Source: Thermoleophilia bacterium (lineage in GTDB: Bacteria > Actinomycetota > Thermoleophilia > Gaiellales > Gaiellaceae). Taken from it: 64,000 bases of DNA. The position numbers were made by a program, and so were the translations under genes. The number at the start of each line of letters is the position of its first letter. The first letter of the stretch is position 1. Shown here one piece after another: positions 32,528 through 41,119 of the stretch. Under the pieces are notes generated by a model, which was not told the DNA's origin, did no database searches, and saw only the letters and a list, made by a program, of their open reading frames with translations. The stretch lies in assembly GCA_025929895.1 (NCBI GenBank), contig JAICPI010000002.1, forward strand, positions 1 through 64,000. Direction: 5' to 3'.

Positions 32528-35140
32528 TCAACCGCGGATGCGGAACCGCACGACCGCCCGGCTCGGCGGCCCGCCACGCTCGGTCGGCCAGCCCGTCAAC
32601 CGCAGCCGGTAGCCGCCCCGCGCGAGCCGGTCGCCGTCCGGGGAGCGCCCCGTGATCCCGAGCGCGATGTGGCCCGGGATGAGGTCGCGCAGCCGGGCCA
32701 GGATGCCCAGGCGCTCGCCGTTCGCGCGCAGGAGCTCGACGTCGAGTCGCCGAACCGGGCGGATCTCCTCGCCGCCGGCGGTCCGGACGACCTTGCCCGC
32801 GCGCAGGGTGAGCAGCGCGGGCCGCTCGTCCGAGGGGCGAAACGCGTCGGACGAGAGCTGCACGGCGCCGAGCAGGTTCGTGGTCGGCCGGCCGAACGTG
32901 ATCGCCCACGGCACGCGCAGCTGGTGCGTCCCGGAACCCTGGAAGACCACGTATCCCTCGGCGTGCTCGCTCCCGACGGGCTCGTCCGTCACGAGCGCCT
33001 GAACGAGAACGCGGCGCGTGCGCCCCGGACGCAGCGTGAAGCGGTCGGGGCGCACGGAGAACGAGATCGTCGCCGCGGCGCTCCGCCGGTTGACGACGCC
33101 GGCGCTGAGCACGAGCGGGCGGCTCGACACGTTGCGGACGTTGACGCTCGTCGCCACCTGCCAGCCGACGTCGTCGGCGCGGCCGAGCGCGAGCGTCGTC
33201 GGCGACGTCGTGAACTCGGCTGCCGCGGCTGCCCCCAGATCGAGCAGGCCCGTCCCCTGCGCCGCGATCGAGCCGTCCGGCAGCGGTCGCGCGGTGTTGG
33301 CGAGCAGGCTCCGCAAGGCGCGCGCGTCGAGCGACGGCCGCGCGTGCGCGAGCAGCGCCGCCGCGCCGCCGACGACCGCGGCGGCGACGCTCGAGCCGTT
33401 GACGGTGCCGAAGCGCGACGTGCCGTCCGAGTTCGAGCCCGGCTCCGACGTCGCGATCCCGACTCCCTGCGCCACGAGGTCGGGCTTGACGCGGCCGTCG
33501 AACGCGAGCCCGCCCGAGGAGAACGCGGACACGCGCCTGAGTGCCGAGTTCGACCGCACGCGCAGCGACCCGATCGAGACGGCGGCGCGTGCGCCGGAGC
33601 GCAGCGTCTCGATCGCGGCCACGGCGGAGTGCCGGGGGATCCCGACGACGGGGACGGCGACGTCCTCGTCGAGCCCGAGCGAGCCGCTCGGCATCGGCCC
33701 GGTGCCGTAGAGCACGACCGCGCCCGCGCCCGCGCGGGCCGCGTTCACGACCGCTTCCTGTGGCGCGTCGCCGGCGGGGATCAACGCCGCCTTCCCCGCC
33801 ACCTTGCTGAACCCACCGGCGTCGAAGAACGACTCGATCTCCGCGGCCGCCCGGCTCGGGGCGGGGAGCCCGTCCAGCGGCGCGGCGAGCGGCAGGCTGA
33901 GCTGCGGACCGGGGCGTACGGCTCCGCCGAGCGGGACGCGGCCCTCGAACGCGAGCTGCAGGCCCGCCCTCACCGTCACGCGCACGTCGCGCTCGCGGCG
34001 GCGCAGGTCGACCGCGCCGACGGTGAGCGCGGTCGGCGCGCCGCCGGGGCCGGCGACGCTGCCGTAGTCCCGGAGGACGGCGCGCGAGGCGCCGAGCCCG
34101 TCGTTGCCGACGGGGGCGACGACGAGCGTGTCGAGGCGGAGCGCGCCGGCGACGGCCCTCGCGAGCGGCCCGTCCGCGAAGGCCGAGTACGGCTCGGCGA
34201 CGCCGACGACGGCGATGCGGGCCGCGTCGTGCGTCGTGCCGTCGCCGTTCGGGTCGACCGCGCGCTCGAGCCCGGCCAGGATCTGGTCGGTGCGCGCGTA
34301 GACGGCGTACGCGCCGGAGGCGATCGGCTGCCAGCCCGCGATCCTGATCGGCAGCACCCAGGCGCCGGTCGCGACGCCCGTCAGGTTTGCCGGCCCGCTC
34401 GCTCCCACGATCACGCCCGCCAACTCGGTCCCGTGCCGCTCGATCTGCGCCGCGTCGTCCGGCCGCACCGCCGCGAGCGCGGAGTCGCTGCCCCCGACGA
34501 TGTCGACCCCGTCCCGGACGCGGCCGCGGAGGTACGGCTGCGCCCGATCGACCCCGGTGTCGAGGAGCGCGACCGTCACGCCTCGCCCGTCGAAGCCCGG
34601 CAGCGCGACGTCCAGGCGATGACCGCTCCCCGGTTGGAAGTCGCGCTCGTCGAGCAGCCTCGAGGACACGGACGCCGGGAACGCGGTCCGCACGGGGTAG
34701 ACCCCCGCGACCTCCGGCAGCCTCTCGAGGATCGCGAGCGCTCGCGGGTCGAGCGCGGCGGAGAACCCCGCGACGACGCGCTCGAAGGTGTGGTCGGGCG
34801 TGACCGAGAGACCCTGCACGCCGAGCTTCGAGAGGACGAGCTGCTCGACCGACCGCGCCTGCGCGGTCCAGCGGCGCTGGTCGGCGTCCGCCGCGCGTCC
34901 GCCCGCCGCCGCGACCCGGTCCGCGACCGACGGCGTTCGCAGCAGCACGATCATCCGCTGTCCGATCGCGACCCGCGGCCGTGCCGAGCCCGCGAGCCCT
35001 GCCCACGAGACCGCGGCGCCGTCGTCGGCGGCGCGAGAGTCCGACCCCCCACCCGACGCGACGAGGATCAGCGTGACCGCGAGCGCGACGAGCGTGAGCG
35101 GCCAGACGTGGGACGTCTCAGGCAGCCGAGGCGTAGGCAT
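32528..35140 (-). CDS. Secreted subtilisin-family (S8) serine protease with inserted PA domain
   Basis: An 870-residue exported protease. A hydrophobic export segment lies at 12-28, and about 55-155 look like an inhibitory propeptide. The catalytic triad is Asp194 (ALLDTGVD), His236 (RHGTELAG) and Ser584 (NGSSVAAAVVGG), with Asn346 for the oxyanion hole. About 400-525 interrupt the fold as a protease-associated domain, and 620-870 are beta-rich fibronectin-like modules. The serine motif reads GSSV rather than the usual GTSM. It is the last gene of the t6A operon, overlapping tsaD by 23 nt, an unexpected place for an extracellular protease. Confidence 0.85.
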   Translation of the reverse strand: MPTPRLPETSHVWPLTLVALAVTLILVASGGGSDSRAADDGAAVSWAGLAGSARPRVAIGQRMIVLLRTPSVADRVAAAGGRAADADQRRWTAQARSVEQLVLSKLGVQGLSVTPDHTFERVVAGFSAALDPRALAILERLPEVAGVYPVRTAFPASVSSRLLDERDFQPGSGHRLDVALPGFDGRGVTVALLDTGVDRAQPYLRGRVRDGVDIVGGSDSALAAVRPDDAAQIERHGTELAGVIVGASGPANLTGVATGAWVLPIRIAGWQPIASGAYAVYARTDQILAGLERAVDPNGDGTTHDAARIAVVGVAEPYSAFADGPLARAVAGALRLDTLVVAPVGNDGLGASRAVLRDYGSVAGPGGAPTALTVGAVDLRRRERDVRVTVRAGLQLAFEGRVPLGGAVRPGPQLSLPLAAPLDGLPAPSRAAAEIESFFDAGGFSKVAGKAALIPAGDAPQEAVVNAARAGAGAVVLYGTGPMPSGSLGLDEDVAVPVVGIPRHSAVAAIETLRSGARAAVSIGSLRVRSNSALRRVSAFSSGGLAFDGRVKPDLVAQGVGIATSEPGSNSDGTSRFGTVNGSSVAAAVVGGAAALLAHARPSLDARALRSLLANTARPLPDGSIAAQGTGLLDLGAAAAAEFTTSPTTLALGRADDVGWQVATSVNVRNVSSRPLVLSAGVVNRRSAAATISFSVRPDRFTLRPGRTRRVLVQALVTDEPVGSEHAEGYVVFQGSGTHQLRVPWAITFGRPTTNLLGAVQLSSDAFRPSDERPALLTLRAGKVVRTAGGEEIRPVRRLDVELLRANGERLGILARLRDLIPGHIALGITGRSPDGDRLARGGYRLRLTGWPTERGGPPSRAVVRFRIRG

Positions 35141-36083
35141 CCAGGGCAAGGTAACGCGGATAGGGGAGGGCCTCCACCCACCGGGCCGCGGACGCGATCA
35201 TCGCCGCGTTGTCCGTGCAGAGCGGCAGCGGGGCGGCCCTCGCCCACGGCAGCGAGGCGCGGAGCTCCGAGTTCGCCGCCACGCCGCCCACGACCGCGAC
35301 CCGCTCGGCGCCGATGAGCTCCGCCGCGGCCTCGGTCCGTTCGACGAGCGCGCGGACGAGCGCCCTCTGGTAGCTCGCGGCGAGATCGGCGCGCCGGCGG
35401 TCGAGCTCTTCCGCGGAAAGCTTGCGGACCGCGTAGAGCAACGAGGTCTTGACCCCCGAGAACGAGAAGTCGAGGCCGGGGACGCGCGCGACGGGGAACT
35501 CGAACGCGCCGGGGTCCCCCTCACGCGCGAGCGCGTCGATCGCCGCCCCTCCCGGATAGCCGAGCCCGAGCAGCCGCGCTCCCTTGTCGAACGCCTCCCC
35601 GACCGCGTCGTCGAGCGTCCGTCCGAGCACGCGCGTCGACGAGTGGCTGCGCACGTCGAGGAGCGAGGTGTGGCCCCCGCTCGCGAGCAGGCACACGAAC
35701 GGCGGCTCGAAGGGGTGCGGCTCGAGGTAGAGCGACGCGACGTGTCCGTCCAGGTGGTCGACCGGAGCGAGCGGGAGGCGCCGCGACCACGCGAGCGCCT
35801 TCGCCGCCGAGACGCCGACGAGCAGCGCGCCGACGAGGCCCGGGCCCCGCGTCACGGCGACGAGCTCGACCTCGTCGAGCGACGTCCCTGCGTCGTCGAG
35901 GGCGCGCCGGACCACCGGGAGCACGAGCTCGAGGTGACGGCGCGACGCGATCTCCGGCACCACGCCGCCGAACTCCGCGTGCAGCTCGGCCTGCGACGCG
36001 ACGACGTTCGAGCCGATCTCGCCTGCGCGCGTCACGATCGCGGCGGCCGTCTCGTCGCACGACGTCTCGATTCCGAGGATCAC
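35118..36083 (-). CDS. tsaD: tRNA N6-threonylcarbamoyladenosine transferase
   Basis: A 321-residue ASKHA-fold enzyme that moves the threonylcarbamoyl group onto A37 of tRNAs reading ANN codons. The family motif HAEFGGVVPEIASRRH is at 35-50, metal-binding His110 and His114 are in DHLDGH, and the phosphate motifs ASGGHTS and DFSFSGVKTS follow. The GTG start overlaps the rimI stop (GTGA) and gives the usual N-terminus (VILGIETSCDET). Confidence 0.95.
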   Translation of the reverse strand: MILGIETSCDETAAAIVTRAGEIGSNVVASQAELHAEFGGVVPEIASRRHLELVLPVVRRALDDAGTSLDEVELVAVTRGPGLVGALLVGVSAAKALAWSRRLPLAPVDHLDGHVASLYLEPHPFEPPFVCLLASGGHTSLLDVRSHSSTRVLGRTLDDAVGEAFDKGARLLGLGYPGGAAIDALAREGDPGAFEFPVARVPGLDFSFSGVKTSLLYAVRKLSAEELDRRRADLAASYQRALVRALVERTEAAAELIGAERVAVVGGVAANSELRASLPWARAAPLPLCTDNAAMIASAARWVEALPYPRYLALDAYASAA

Positions 36084-36538
36084 GCGACCGCCTGTGGTTG
36101 AGGATCGCGCCACATGATCAGCGCGTCTTCCCTGTTGTCGGTGTAGTAGCCGCGGCGGATCCCGCGCGGCTGGAAGCCGAGGCGCTGGTAGAGCTCGATC
36201 GCCGCGTTGTTCGAGACGCGCACCTCGAGCGTGTAGCCGCGCCGGCCGTCTCCCGCCGTCAGGTCGAACAGGCGCTCGAGGAGGGTGGTCGCGACGCCGG
36301 CACGCCGTCGGTTCGGGTCGACCGCGATGTTCATCACGTGCCAGGCGTCGACGTAGCGCGAGACGATCAGGTAGCCGACGAGCTCACCCGTGTCGGTCTC
36401 GAACGCGCCGATGCAGACCGACGAGGCCTTCGCGAGCTCGCCCGCGAACATCGAGCGCGACCACGGAGTCGAGTACGAGTCGCGCTCGATCGCCTCGATC
36501 GCGGCGAGGTCGCGGAGCTCGAGCTTCCGGATCGTCAC
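36080..36538 (-). CDS. rimI: Ribosomal protein S18-alanine N-acetyltransferase
   Basis: A 152-residue GNAT enzyme. The acetyl-CoA loop is RRRAGVA at 77-83, the strand-4 pattern HVMNIAVDP precedes it, and Glu105 plus the YQRLGFQPRG segment supply the catalytic and tail residues of RimI. RimI acetylates the N-terminus of S18 and is typically encoded between tsaB and tsaD, as here. It overlaps both neighbours by 4 nt. Confidence 0.9.
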   Translation of the reverse strand: MTIRKLELRDLAAIEAIERDSYSTPWSRSMFAGELAKASSVCIGAFETDTGELVGYLIVSRYVDAWHVMNIAVDPNRRRAGVATTLLERLFDLTAGDGRRGYTLEVRVSNNAAIELYQRLGFQPRGIRRGYYTDNREDALIMWRDPQPQAVA

Positions 36539-37125
36539 GTTCGCGCCTTCCGCGCGTCCGGGATGCGCAGGTAGATCGGCTCCACGTCCTCGGCCGCGCC
36601 GAAGCGCTGCGCCAGCTGCGCATGGAACCGTGCGCGCGGGAGGTGCGCCTCGTCCTCGTCGGGCGCGACCTCGCCGCCGTGCTCCTCGAACGTGACGCGG
36701 TAGCGGACGGCGCCGTTGCCGACGAGCAGCCGCCCGGACGCCGCGACGTCCTCGGGACGGCACACCAGCGCCTCGCCGTCGAGCACGAACACCTCGCCCC
36801 GGCGCGCGTCGACCACCGGCAGCGCTCCGGGAGAGCCCGCCGCGAGCGCCGCGAGCGTCGACACCCCCGCCACCGGCACCCCGAGCGAGAGCGAGAGCGC
36901 ACGCGCATACGCGAGGCCCATGCGGACCCCCGTGAAGCTGCCGGGCCCCGTGCCGACGACGATGCCCTCGAGCTGCGTCGCGCGCACGCCGCCGCGCCGC
37001 AGGAGCGCGTCGACGTCCTCCAGCACCCCGACCGGCCGGGACCTGAGCTCGCCGAGCACCTCTCCGTCCCAGACGAGCGCGCTGGTCGCGACGTCCGTGG
37101 CCGTGTCGAACGCGATCGTGAGCAT
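36535..37125 (-). CDS. tsaB: t6A-complex scaffold protein
   Basis: A 196-residue inactive TsaD paralogue needed for t6A synthesis. It opens with ILTIAFDTAT-like ASKHA strand 1, has GTGPGSFTGVRMGLAYARAL (about 58-77) and PVVDARRGEVFV (about 103-114), all typical. Its stop overlaps rimI, and its ATG overlaps the tsaE stop (TGATG). Confidence 0.92.
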   Translation of the reverse strand: MLTIAFDTATDVATSALVWDGEVLGELRSRPVGVLEDVDALLRRGGVRATQLEGIVVGTGPGSFTGVRMGLAYARALSLSLGVPVAGVSTLAALAAGSPGALPVVDARRGEVFVLDGEALVCRPEDVAASGRLLVGNGAVRYRVTFEEHGGEVAPDEDEAHLPRARFHAQLAQRFGAAEDVEPIYLRIPDARKART

Positions 37126-37553
37126 CAGGAGAGCTCCTGCAAAAGCGTGGGTTCCGGCGACTCGAGCTCGATCATCCGCCGCTGCTCGTCAATGTGACGT
37201 AAACGGACGCGCACGCGCGGGGCCGGCAGTGCATCCTCGCCGGCCTCGGGCCACTCGACGAACGCGATCGTGCCGTCGAAGTACGGCTCGAGGTCCCCCC
37301 ACTCCGCCGCCGTGACCCCCGCGAACCGGTAGAGATCGAGGTGCGCGACGCCGTCGTAGCGGTGGCCGACCGTGAACGTCGGGCTCGTGACCGGCTGCGT
37401 GACGCCGAGCGCACGGCAGGCCCCGCGCACGAACGTCGTCTTGCCGCTGCCGAGCTCCCCGGAGACCGTGACGACGTCGCCCGGCCGCAGCAGCCGGGCG
37501 AGCCGGCCCGCGACGGCCTCCGTCTCCGCGGGAGACGAGCTCGTGATCTGCAC
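37125..37553 (-). CDS. tsaE: t6A-complex ATPase
   Basis: A 142-residue P-loop ATPase that drives turnover of the TsaB-TsaD complex. Walker A is GELGSGKTT at 32-40, and the conserved TSPTFTVGHRYDGVAHLDLYR (two parts, about 55-76) contains the catalytic loop; FVEWPE near 117-122 is the family's C-terminal hallmark. The GTG start is 12 nt after the uracil-DNA glycosylase gene, so the repair gene probably leads the operon. Confidence 0.93.
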   Translation of the reverse strand: MQITSSSPAETEAVAGRLARLLRPGDVVTVSGELGSGKTTFVRGACRALGVTQPVTSPTFTVGHRYDGVAHLDLYRFAGVTAAEWGDLEPYFDGTIAFVEWPEAGEDALPAPRVRVRLRHIDEQRRMIELESPEPTLLQELS

Positions 37554-37565
37554 GAGGCGTAGTTT

Positions 37566-38222
37566 CTAGAAGAGGCCGAGCTGGGCCGCGGGCGCGGGCG
37601 GGGGCACGATCTCGAGCACCGGCTTCGGCGCGTCCTCACCGCCGAGGAGCGTGGGGATCCGCGCGAAGTCCTCCTCGAGCACCTCGAGCATGCGCGGCGT
37701 GTAGAGCGCCGCGGCCGGGTGGTAGAGCGGGTAGAGCAGCACGCGGTTGCCGCCGAGCGTCGTCCACTGCTCCTGGCCGTGCACGCGCGTGATCCCGGCC
37801 GGCTTGCCCGAGAGCAGCTTCGTCGCGAAGTTCCCGAGTGTCGCCACGAGCCGCGGCTGGATCAGCTCGATCTGGCGGAACAGATGCGACTCGCAGGCTT
37901 CGATCTCCTCCGGCTGCGGATCGCGGTTGCCGGGCGGGCGGCACTTGAGCACGTTCGCCACGTACACGTCCGCGCGGGTCAGCCCGATGCCGGCGAGCAG
38001 CTTGTCGAGCAGCTTCCCCGCCTGACCCACGAACGGGAAGCCCTGCTGGTCCTCGTGGAAGCCCGGCGCCTCGCCGACGAAGAGCAGCTCGGCCTCCGGG
38101 TTGCCCGACCCGAACACGACCTGCGTGCGCCCCTTCGCGAGCGCGCAGCGCGTGCATCCGGAGACCAGCCGCTCGAAGGAGGCGAGCTGCTGCGTCCGGT
38201 CGAGGGGCTCGACGGCAGCCAC
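37566..38222 (-). CDS. Family 4 uracil-DNA glycosylase
   Basis: A 218-residue iron-sulfur uracil-DNA glycosylase that starts base-excision repair of deaminated cytosine. Cys23, Cys26, Cys94 and Cys110 fit the four [4Fe-4S] ligands. Motif A is GEAPGFHEDQQGFPFVGQAG (50-69) and the uracil-site His is His168 in LYHPAA. The C-terminal ~30 residues are a Pro-rich tail ending QLGLF, which resembles a beta-clamp-binding peptide. The GTG lies 7 nt after a TAGACT -10 element, indicating leaderless expression. Confidence 0.92.
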   Translation of the reverse strand: MAAVEPLDRTQQLASFERLVSGCTRCALAKGRTQVVFGSGNPEAELLFVGEAPGFHEDQQGFPFVGQAGKLLDKLLAGIGLTRADVYVANVLKCRPPGNRDPQPEEIEACESHLFRQIELIQPRLVATLGNFATKLLSGKPAGITRVHGQEQWTTLGGNRVLLYPLYHPAAALYTPRMLEVLEEDFARIPTLLGGEDAPKPVLEIVPPPAPAAQLGLF

Positions 38223-38229
38223 GGCCGCG

Positions 38230-38235
38230 AGTCTA
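38230..38235 (-). promoter_or_regulatory. -10 element of leaderless promoter (glycosylase/t6A operon)
   Basis: TAGACT on the reverse strand with a 7-nt spacer to the GTG at 38222. Confidence 0.6.
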
Positions 38236-38259
38236 GGCGGGCCGCCGGACGCGGGAAGC

Positions 38260-38265
38260 TACACT
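38260..38265 (+). promoter_or_regulatory. -10 element for DUF2520-panC-panB operon
   Basis: TACACT, 35 nt before the ATG at 38301. The leader of about 28 nt carries a GGAG ribosome site. Confidence 0.45.
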
Positions 38266-38300
38266 TGCCCCGGCCCGGTATCCACCACGGAACTGGAGCG

Positions 38301-38963
38301 ATGCTCGAAACCGTTCAGATCGTCGGCGCGTCCGGACGTGTCGGCTCGGCAGTCGCCGCTCGCCTCGCCGAGCGCGGCGTCCCGCTGCGCGACTCCGGGG
38401 CCGAGCTCGTGCTTTTCTGCGTCCCGGACGCCGCGATCGCGGAGGCGGCTCGCGCGGTGGAGCCGGGACCGTGGATCGCGCACACCTCGGGCGCGACCCC
38501 GCTCTCCGCGCTCGACCCGCACGCGCGCCGCTTCGGCCTCCATCCCCTCCAGACGTTCACGCACGCCCGCGGGCCGGAGCAGCTCGACGGCGCCCACGCG
38601 GCCGTCGTCGCGGAGTCGGCCGAGGCTCGCCACATCGGCTGGTGGCTCGCGCAGCTGCTCGGGCTCGAGCCCTTCGACCTCGCGGACGAGGCGCGCCCCC
38701 TCTACCACGCCGGCGCCGCCGTGGCCTCGAACTACCTCGTCACGCTCCACCGGGTCGCCTCCGAGCTCTTCCGCGCCGCCGACGCCCCTCCCGAGGGGCT
38801 GGCCCGCCTCATGCGCCGCACGATCGACAACGGCTTCGAGCTGACGGGCCCGATCGAGCGCGGCGACTGGGAGACCGTCGAGCGCCACCGCCGGGCGATC
38901 AGGGCTGCTCGCCCGGAGCTGGAGCCGCTCTACGACGTGCTCGCGGAGGCGACCGCGCGGTGA
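38301..38963 (+). CDS. Rossmann-fold DUF2520 protein
   Basis: A 220-residue protein with an N-terminal dinucleotide-binding motif (VQIVGASGRVGSAVAARL, 5-22) and a C-terminal helical DUF2520-like domain (about 120-215: PLYHAGAAVASNYLVTLHR). Proteins of this type are often encoded directly before panC and are related in fold to ketopantoate reductases, which this window otherwise lacks. A ketopantoate-reductase role is therefore tempting but unproven. Its stop overlaps the panC GTG. Confidence 0.8.
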   Translation: MLETVQIVGASGRVGSAVAARLAERGVPLRDSGAELVLFCVPDAAIAEAARAVEPGPWIAHTSGATPLSALDPHARRFGLHPLQTFTHARGPEQLDGAHAAVVAESAEARHIGWWLAQLLGLEPFDLADEARPLYHAGAAVASNYLVTLHRVASELFRAADAPPEGLARLMRRTIDNGFELTGPIERGDWETVERHRRAIRAARPELEPLYDVLAEATAR

Positions 38964-39730
38964 GGACGGTCCGCACGATCGCGGAGGTTCGCGAGACGCT
39001 CGAGCCCTTCCGTGGCTCGACCCTCGCGCTCGTGCCGACGATGGGCGCCTTCCACGAGGGCCACCTGGCGCTGTTCGAGGCTGCGCGCGCCGACGCGGAC
39101 TGCGTCGTCGCGTCGCTCTTCGTCAACCCTGCGCAGTTCGGCGAGCGAGCTGACCTGAACGGCTACCCGCGCGACGAGCAGCACGACGCGCGGCTCGCGC
39201 AGGAGGCCGGCGTCGACCTGCTCTTCGCGCCGAGCCGTGACGAGATGTACCCGCCCGGCTATGAGACGTGGGTCGACGTCGAGCGGCTCGGCTCCGCGCT
39301 CGAGGGCGAGCACCGGCCCGGCCACTTCCGCGGGGTCGCGACCGTGTGCCTGAAGCTCTTCAACATCGTGCGGCCGCAGCTCGCGTACTTCGGCCAGAAG
39401 GACGCGCAGCAGGTCGCGGTGATCCGACGCATGGCCCGCGACCTCGACCTGGAGGTCGAGGTGCGTGTCGTCCCGACCGTGCGCGACGCCGACGGGCTCG
39501 CGCTCTCGTCCCGCAACCGCCGCCTCTCGCCGGAGGAGCGCGAGCGCGCGCTCGCCCTCCCCCGCGCGCTCGCCACCAGGGACGCCGCGCGCGCCCGCGA
39601 GCTGCTGCGCGATCTCGACGTGGACTACGTCGAGATCGCGGACTTCGACCCGTGCGTGCTGGCGGCGGCGGTCCGGGTCGGCGACACCCGCTTGATCGAC
39701 AACGTGATCCTGGAAGGAGACGACGAGTGA
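38960..39730 (+). CDS. panC: Pantothenate synthetase
   Basis: A 256-residue enzyme joining pantoate and beta-alanine with ATP. The HIGH-like motif PTMGAFHEGH is at 26-35. HRPGHFRGVATVCLKLFNIV and YFGQKDAQQ (about 115-144) and LALSSRN (about 175-181) are the standard ATP/pantoate loops. GTGA overlaps join it to the genes on both sides. Confidence 0.95.
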   Translation: MRTVRTIAEVRETLEPFRGSTLALVPTMGAFHEGHLALFEAARADADCVVASLFVNPAQFGERADLNGYPRDEQHDARLAQEAGVDLLFAPSRDEMYPPGYETWVDVERLGSALEGEHRPGHFRGVATVCLKLFNIVRPQLAYFGQKDAQQVAVIRRMARDLDLEVEVRVVPTVRDADGLALSSRNRRLSPEERERALALPRALATRDAARARELLRDLDVDYVEIADFDPCVLAAAVRVGDTRLIDNVILEGDDE

Positions 39731-40602
39731 GCACCCCCGCACCCCGCTACGCGTCCTGGACCCACGGGAAGCTCCCGCTGCCCGAGCTCCGCGAGCTCAA
39801 GCGCCGCGGCGAGAAGATCGTGATGGTCACCGCCTACGACGCGCCGAGCGCGCGCCTCGCCGACGCCGCGGGCGTCGAGCTCGTCCTCGTCGGCGACTCC
39901 GCGGCGATGGTCGTGCTCGGCCACGACTCGACCGTGCCGGCGTCGATGGACGAGATGCTGATGCTGACGCGCGCGGTCACCCGGGGCGCCAAGCGTCCGC
40001 TCGTGGTCGCCGACATGCCGTTCGGGTCGTTCCAGGTCTCGGACGAGAACACGCTCGAGCACGCGATCCGCTTCGTCAAGGAGGCGGCCGCCGACGCCGT
40101 GAAGCTCGAGGGCGCCGGGCCGATGGTCGGGCGCGTGCGCGCGCTCGTCGGCGCAGGCATTCCCGTGATGGGCCACATCGGCCTGACGCCGCAGTCCGCA
40201 ACCGCCCTCGGCGGGTTCAAGGCGCAGGGGCGAACGGCCGAGCAGGCGCGGAAGCTCGTAGCCGACGCCCGCGAGCTCGAGGCGGCGGGCTGCTTCTCGA
40301 TCGTGCTCGAAGCCGTCCCCGCCGCGGTCGCCGCAGAGGTCACGCGCACGCTCTCGATCCCGACGATCGGGATCGGCGCCGGCCGCGACTGCGACGGGCA
40401 GGTGCTCGTCTGGCACGACCTGCTCGGGCTCTACGAGGGGCGCGCGCCGCGGTTCGTCAAGCGCTACGCCGACGTGGGCACGGAGATCCGGCGCGCGCTC
40501 GAGGCGTTCGCCGACGACGTCCGCACGGGCCGCTTTCCCGAGGAGCAGCACACGTACGCGATGCCCGACGAGGAGCTCGCCGCGTTCTTCGCCGCTCTCT
40601 AG
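39727..40602 (+). CDS. panB: 3-methyl-2-oxobutanoate hydroxymethyltransferase
   Basis: A 291-residue TIM-barrel enzyme that makes ketopantoate, the first step toward pantothenate. MVTAYDAPSARLADAAGVEL and LVGDSAAMV (about 36-64) contain the Mg-binding Asp, and GHIGLTPQSA, KLEGA and IPTIGIGAGRDCDGQVLV are all present. The GTG overlaps the panC stop, giving the pathway order reversed on the DNA. Confidence 0.95.
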   Translation: MSTPAPRYASWTHGKLPLPELRELKRRGEKIVMVTAYDAPSARLADAAGVELVLVGDSAAMVVLGHDSTVPASMDEMLMLTRAVTRGAKRPLVVADMPFGSFQVSDENTLEHAIRFVKEAAADAVKLEGAGPMVGRVRALVGAGIPVMGHIGLTPQSATALGGFKAQGRTAEQARKLVADARELEAAGCFSIVLEAVPAAVAAEVTRTLSIPTIGIGAGRDCDGQVLVWHDLLGLYEGRAPRFVKRYADVGTEIRRALEAFADDVRTGRFPEEQHTYAMPDEELAAFFAAL

Positions 40603-40613
40603 GGACGTTCGAC

Positions 40614-40619
40614 TATCGT
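40614..40619 (+). promoter_or_regulatory. -10 element before the cytochrome c gene
   Basis: TATCGT with a 9-nt spacer to ATG 40629; transcription would begin at or within 2-3 nt of the start codon. Confidence 0.5.
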
Positions 40620-40628
40620 CCCGCGGCG

Positions 40629-41117
40629 ATGGCACGACGCAGGAAGCCGCCGCCCCCTTGGTCGCGCCCGGCCGCGGAGGCGGCCGCCGTGATGACGGCG
40701 CTCGCGCTCGCGTTCGCCGCCGGCGCCGCGGGTTTCGTCGTCGGCCGCGAGAGCGCCGAGGACGACGGGCCGGCCGCGGCCGAGACGACGACCGAGGCGA
40801 CGACCACCGAGGCGACGACCGCCGAGACGGAGACGACGCCGACGGAGACCGGCGAGACCGCGACGACGGACACCGGCGGCGACGGCGAAGAGGCCGACGG
40901 CGAAGCCGTGTTCGCCTCCGCCGGCTGCGGCTCGTGCCACACCTTCGAGCCCGCCGGCGCAAGCGGGACGATCGGCCCGAACCTCGGCGAGACCGAGTTG
41001 AACGAGGACGAGATCGCGGGCGTCGTCACGAACGGGCGCGGCGCGATGCCGAGCTTCGAGGGCCGGTTGAGCGACGCCGAGATCGCGGCCGTCGCCGACT
41101 ACGTCGACAGCGGCTAG
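40629..41117 (+). CDS. Membrane-anchored mono-haem cytochrome c
   Basis: A 162-residue protein with a basic N-terminus, one transmembrane helix (about 19-39), a long Thr/Glu linker (50-90, mostly T, E and A) and a small cytochrome c domain. The haem site is CGSCH (Cys100, Cys103, His104), and Met140 in GAMPSF is the expected sixth ligand. It probably carries electrons on the outer face of the membrane, but no oxidase genes are nearby. Its stop is separated from the convergent stop of the Yip1-like gene by a CTAGCGCTAG palindrome. Confidence 0.88.
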   Translation: MARRRKPPPPWSRPAAEAAAVMTALALAFAAGAAGFVVGRESAEDDGPAAAETTTEATTTEATTAETETTPTETGETATTDTGGDGEEADGEAVFASAGCGSCHTFEPAGASGTIGPNLGETELNEDEIAGVVTNGRGAMPSFEGRLSDAEIAAVADYVDSG

Positions 41118-41119
41118 CG

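Noticed and set aside
40790-40870. Simple-sequence repeat (ACGACCGAGG-like) in the cytochrome c gene
   Set aside because: It encodes the Thr/Glu linker in frame and is explained by protein composition.
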